Shown in pieces: positions 60,816 through 64,000 of a DNA stretch of 64,000 nt. Source of the stretch: JAGQYP01 sp041392305 (lineage in GTDB: Bacteria > Bacteroidota > Bacteroidia > Flavobacteriales_D > Crocinitomicaceae); contig JAWKMJ010000002.1 in the NCBI GenBank assembly GCA_041392305.1, forward strand, positions 62,001-126,000. The letters run 5' to 3'. Under the pieces are notes generated by a model. It did not search any database. It was given only the letters and a program-made list of their open reading frames with translations, and was not told the DNA's origin. The position numbers and the translations under genes were made by a program. Positions within the stretch are counted from its first letter, which is position 1. Each line of letters starts with the position of its first letter.

Positions 60816-62058
60816 ATTTCCTAACAATCAATCTTGATCCATTGTTGTAGGAGATATAGTTCCAAAACCAGTTTACGATTACTATGAGTCTGTTACGGAA
60901 CCCTACCAACAACATTACATGCACAAACATCCATACAAACCAAGCCAAGGTTCCTTGAAATTTGAATTTCCCTAAATCAACAACAGCCTTGTTTCGTCCA
61001 ATTGTAGCCATTGTTCCTTTATCTAAATAGGTAAACCCTTTGTATTTCTTTTTTCTATTCAAATACTTGGAAAGATATATCCCTTGTTGCATTGCAACCG
61101 ATGCTAACATTGGTAAAGGTTGTTTATTTGGAGCTTCAAAATAAGCAACATCTCCAATAGCATAGATGTCCTTGTGATGAAGCAATTCACAATTGGAATT
61201 GACAAGAAATCGGTTTCTGTTAAAATCTTCTGGTGAAAATCCCTCAATTGGATTGGCTTCTACCCCTGCAGCCCAAATCAACGTTTTTGTTGGAATTTCC
61301 ATCCCATCCGCAGTTTTAACGACCTCACCGTCATAATCCTGAACCCTTTTGGACGTCCATACATTAACACCTAATTTTTTTAAAAATTTTTCGGCTTTAT
61401 TGGAGGATTTTATACTCATGGAAGAAAGCACTCTATCGGCACCTTCAATGATATGTATGGACATATTTCTTATATCCAAATCAGGATAATCTTTAGGTAG
61501 AATTTTGTTTTTTAATTCGGATAACGCACCTGCAAGTTCAACTCCAGTAGCCCCTCCACCTGCAATTACAAAGGTAAGACGTTTGTTAATTTCAGTCACT
61601 TGATCTTGTATCAGTGCGTCTTCAAATTGTTCTAGAATTCTAGATCTTAAATTCAATGATTCCACTAAGCTTTTCATTGGAAGAGAATATTTTTCGACAT
61701 TTTCCATTCCAAAGAAATTCGTTTTTGCCCCAGTGGCAATAATCAAAATGTCAAATTCAAGATTTCCTAATGAGCTTTTAATCAGTTTATCATTGTAGTC
61801 TACCTGAAAAACGTCGGCAATTCTAAAATGAATGTATTTTTTATTTCTGAATTTTTTCCTAAGTGGATAGGCTATGGAATCAGGCTCTAAACCAGCTGAG
61901 GCAACTTGATACATTAAGGGCTGAAAAGTATGATAATTGTTTCGGTCTAGTAGGACGATCTGATAAATATGGGTGTTTAACTTCTTTGCCAGATGAAGCC
62001 CAGCAAAACCACCCCCAATGACGACAACTCGTAGTTTGTCTGTTTTGGGTATGTTCAT
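60748..62058 (-). CDS. ndh: NADH dehydrogenase type II (NDH-2)
   Basis: 436-residue FAD enzyme oxidising NADH and reducing quinone without pumping protons. The FAD-binding motif VVVIGGGFAGLHLAKKL is at about 11-27, the second Rossmann motif is FVIAGGGATGVELAGAL, and AIGDVAYF is the third FAD contact. LIWAAGVEANP is typical of the family. The C-terminus carries an amphipathic or transmembrane helix (AWFVWMFVHVMLLVGFRNRLIVIVNWFWNYI), as membrane-bound NDH-2 needs. The last part overlaps blaI by 68 bases. Confidence 0.93.
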   Translation of the reverse strand: MNIPKTDKLRVVVIGGGFAGLHLAKKLNTHIYQIVLLDRNNYHTFQPLMYQVASAGLEPDSIAYPLRKKFRNKKYIHFRIADVFQVDYNDKLIKSSLGNLEFDILIIATGAKTNFFGMENVEKYSLPMKSLVESLNLRSRILEQFEDALIQDQVTEINKRLTFVIAGGGATGVELAGALSELKNKILPKDYPDLDIRNMSIHIIEGADRVLSSMSIKSSNKAEKFLKKLGVNVWTSKRVQDYDGEVVKTADGMEIPTKTLIWAAGVEANPIEGFSPEDFNRNRFLVNSNCELLHHKDIYAIGDVAYFEAPNKQPLPMLASVAMQQGIYLSKYLNRKKKYKGFTYLDKGTMATIGRNKAVVDLGKFKFQGTLAWFVWMFVHVMLLVGFRNRLIVIVNWFWNYISYNNGSRLIVRKSTEYHSMSEMRKDKKSDHSLTR

Positions 62059-62181
62059 AATTTGTAATTATTTGGTCATCACCTAAAATTAAGGATTTTT
62101 ACAGGGAGGGGAAAATAATGGACTCTTTATTTTTGTGCCTAGATTCTTGTCTTTCAAGAATGAGTTTTAGATTATTAATTA

Positions 62182-62189
62182 TATTTTTG
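62182..62189 (+). promoter_or_regulatory. -7 box of the 62209 gene
   Basis: TATTTTTG matches TAnnTTTG, 19 bases upstream of the ATG; no -33 TTG at normal spacing. Confidence 0.4.
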
Positions 62190-62208
62190 CCTAAAATTAT
62201 TTAACAAA

Positions 62209-62568
62209 ATGAGATTCGAAGAAGCCAACAAATTGATCGATAAGCTTTTAAAAGATATCGAAAAGAATGGAGTAAATGATAAATTAATTCCGGACTTAAA
62301 GAAACTTAGAGAATGGGCTTTAAAAGAAGAAGATCCTTTGGTAACTAAGGTGATTCGCTTAAGTTACGAATATATAGAAGAAAACGAGTGTTTTGACATT
62401 GCCGTGGCTAAGGAAGAGGATGAAGAAGGGAATGAGTATTATTTGGAACCAGGGACCGATAAGGAAAACTTTTCATATTTATTGAGCTTGTTGTTAAAAA
62501 ATGACAATGAATACAATAGAGAAGAAATCAAAGATTATAGAACTCAATTAAAAGAGGCCCTATATTAG
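62209..62568 (+). CDS. Small acidic protein of unknown function
   Basis: 119 residues, cytosolic and mostly helical, with no signal or membrane segment. It is acidic overall: a Lys/Leu-rich N-terminal helix (EEANKLIDKLLKDIEKNG), EEDPLVTKVIRLSYEYIEEN, then a Glu-rich stretch EEDEEGNEYYLEPGTDKENFSYLLSLLLK. Family not recognised. It overlaps the convergent gene at 62565 by four bases. Confidence 0.7.
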   Translation: MRFEEANKLIDKLLKDIEKNGVNDKLIPDLKKLREWALKEEDPLVTKVIRLSYEYIEENECFDIAVAKEEDEEGNEYYLEPGTDKENFSYLLSLLLKNDNEYNREEIKDYRTQLKEALY

Positions 62569-63680
62569 TAGTCCTGCGAAATTCCTAGATTTCTGCTGAA
62601 TTCACGAAGTTGCTTTCCGAAATTTTGTAATTCTTTATTAAAAGAACTTCGAATCTTTATTTCTGATGGTCGGAGATACATTAATTTCTGTCTAAGTTTT
62701 TCGGCCGCTTTAATTACTTTTTGGAAGTCAGTGTAGAAAGATAGTTCAGAATCATTCATTTCAATAGATACGAAATACTTGGATATTGTGTTAATTGTAG
62801 ATACGATCTGCACATAGGACCTTATTTCAGAAGTATCGGTGTAGTTGCATAGATTTAACCAATAACCGATAGCAGCATACTTTGTATTTAAAATAAGGGT
62901 ATCCAGTCGTTTACAGTCTTTAATTGCCTCAACTAAGTTGTTATAATTCGTTTCTATGGACAATTTTTGCGATAGGAGGTTAAGACTATCCATATTTCCG
63001 TTTATTAGATAGTAAGTAAAAGCACCGTATAAATAGCCAGTTTGGACTTGTCCTTTTAATCGAGAAGAAGGGCTTTTGAGATCTGATTCATTGAACCACA
63101 GTCGAGGATGAGTTCTAAGATTTGTGTAATAATTTATTCCTTTTTGGTAAAACAATGATTTCTGATTTCCATTTAAACTTGAATCTAAACTCACAACTTC
63201 CTCTAAAGGGAATATCCTTGAATCCATTGCAATTTGGGCTTTTTTTGTATATTCGGCATCCCAAATGAATTCTTTATACTTCGGATTAAAATAAATATAC
63301 CCGACCGCATTTTCAAGGGTATTGGATTCCATATATTTATCCACAATTGCCATTGAAACATCTGCTTTAATTTTGAATTTTTTAGTCAAATAATATTTGG
63401 GAATGTCCGATGTGTTAAGCAAAAAATACTTGTCAATATATCCATTTTTGTGAAAATGAATTTTCAATAACCCTTTTGCCCCAACTTTTAAATTAAATTT
63501 TCCTTTTGATAGAGATTGTATCAATAGGGAGTCTCCATTAAATACCGTGATTTCGACGTTTTTAACCTTTTTATTTGAATAGTAATCTATTGTTGCTCCA
63601 TTGATCCATACATTTTGTGAAAAGGAAAGAACACTGATTAAGCACATCAAGGTAAATATCAACTGTTTCACATAGTGCAT
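62565..63680 (-). CDS. Exported protein with carboxypeptidase-regulatory-like domain
   Basis: 371 residues. A signal peptide (about 1-21, ending SFSQ) and a beta-sandwich (about 22-95) with VWINGATIDYYSNKKVKNVEITVFNGDSLLIQSLSKGKFNLKV recall CarboxypepD_reg-like domains, common at the start of Bacteroidota outer-membrane or periplasmic proteins. The remaining 270 residues are helical and not recognised. It lies alone between the small acidic protein and an aldehyde dehydrogenase gene, which is divergent to it. Confidence 0.68.
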   Translation of the reverse strand: MHYVKQLIFTLMCLISVLSFSQNVWINGATIDYYSNKKVKNVEITVFNGDSLLIQSLSKGKFNLKVGAKGLLKIHFHKNGYIDKYFLLNTSDIPKYYLTKKFKIKADVSMAIVDKYMESNTLENAVGYIYFNPKYKEFIWDAEYTKKAQIAMDSRIFPLEEVVSLDSSLNGNQKSLFYQKGINYYTNLRTHPRLWFNESDLKSPSSRLKGQVQTGYLYGAFTYYLINGNMDSLNLLSQKLSIETNYNNLVEAIKDCKRLDTLILNTKYAAIGYWLNLCNYTDTSEIRSYVQIVSTINTISKYFVSIEMNDSELSFYTDFQKVIKAAEKLRQKLMYLRPSEIKIRSSFNKELQNFGKQLREFSRNLGISQDY

Positions 63681-63740
63681 TTTTTGATTTAAATTTTAGT
63701 GCTAATTTTACCAATTAAACATGTATTCGACACTGAAAGT

Positions 63741-64000
63741 ATGAAAAAATTACAGAATTACATTAATGGAGAGTTGATCTCCCCAGTATCTGAAGAATAT
63801 TTTGAAAACTTCGATCCATCAAGAGGGAAGCCTTATAGTTTCATTCCGGATTCTGATGAAAGAGACATTGAAATAGCAGTGAATGCAGCTCACAACGCTT
63901 TTCCTTATTGGAGCAGTTTACCAAAAGAAACTAGGTCTGAATACATGCTTAAAATTTCCCAAAGAATAGAGGAACGAATGGATGAGTTTGTAAAGGCGGA
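63741..64000 (+). CDS. Aldehyde dehydrogenase family protein, N-terminal part only
   Basis: 86 codons are visible before the window ends, beginning MKKLQNYINGELISPVSEEY and ENFDPSRGKPYSFIPDSDERDIEIAVNAAHNAFPYWSSLPKETRSEYMLKI. This is the N-terminal cofactor-domain start of the aldehyde dehydrogenase superfamily (YINGE, NP/DPSRG, V..A..AF..W...P...R...L). The catalytic Cys lies beyond the window, so substrate class (for example 2-hydroxymuconic semialdehyde or betaine aldehyde) is unknown. The gene has its own start 60 bases from the divergent 62565 gene. Confidence 0.85.
   Translation, partial: MKKLQNYINGELISPVSEEYFENFDPSRGKPYSFIPDSDERDIEIAVNAAHNAFPYWSSLPKETRSEYMLKISQRIEERMDEFVKA

Overview
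The window looks like chromosomal DNA of a Bacteroidota bacterium, most likely order Flavobacteriales; I cannot fix the family. The signs are AT-rich DNA, three secreted proteins ending in type IX secretion (T9SS) sorting domains, many small lipoproteins, almost no Shine-Dalgarno sites, and several starts preceded by the Bacteroidota -7 box TAnnTTTG. No rRNA, tRNA or CRISPR array was found. Apart from one IS110-family element the content is mostly housekeeping.

Region by region: 0-9.5 kb holds monomeric isocitrate dehydrogenase, an IS110 transposase whose upstream leader is a bridge-RNA candidate, two tandem paralogous lipoproteins, a solitary PabA/TrpG amidotransferase, an OmpA-domain protein, a bestrophin channel and a TonB C-terminal protein. 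9.5-24 kb holds a DEAD-box helicase, a disrupted SDR reductase gene, a T9SS esterase, PepD, a 1398-residue T9SS protein with a DUF1801 gene, Fhs and a MORN-repeat protein. Several gaps here contain tandem or word-like repeats.

24.1-31.8 kb is a complete minus-strand histidine operon, hisG-D-C-B-(IVP)-H-A-F-IE. It has a recognisable promoter, a His-rich leader peptide and an attenuator. A four-helix-bundle (23S rRNA intervening-sequence type) gene bounded by imperfect inverted repeats sits between hisB and hisH without breaking either. 31.8-44.3 kb carries lipocalin-like lipoproteins beside an M49 peptidase, a PfkB kinase/DUF349/membrane-protein operon, dxr, and a plus-strand trio starting with a probable SUFU-domain protein.

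47.3-50.9 kb is the most interesting locus: an operon of carbamoyltransferase, SGNH-like membrane protein, a 49-residue DUF5989 protein and an SxtJ-like membrane protein. This is the same set of families as sxtI, sxtL, sxtK and sxtJ of the saxitoxin cluster, but with no toxin-backbone genes, so it probably carbamoylates some other cell-envelope or small-molecule substrate. 51.1-57.4 kb is a plus-strand run of PBP1A, succinyl-CoA:3-ketoacid CoA-transferase subunits and two glycosyltransferase-type genes. The remainder holds a double ABC ATPase, a C1 peptidase with a BlaI-type regulator, NDH-2, two unknown genes and the start of an aldehyde dehydrogenase.
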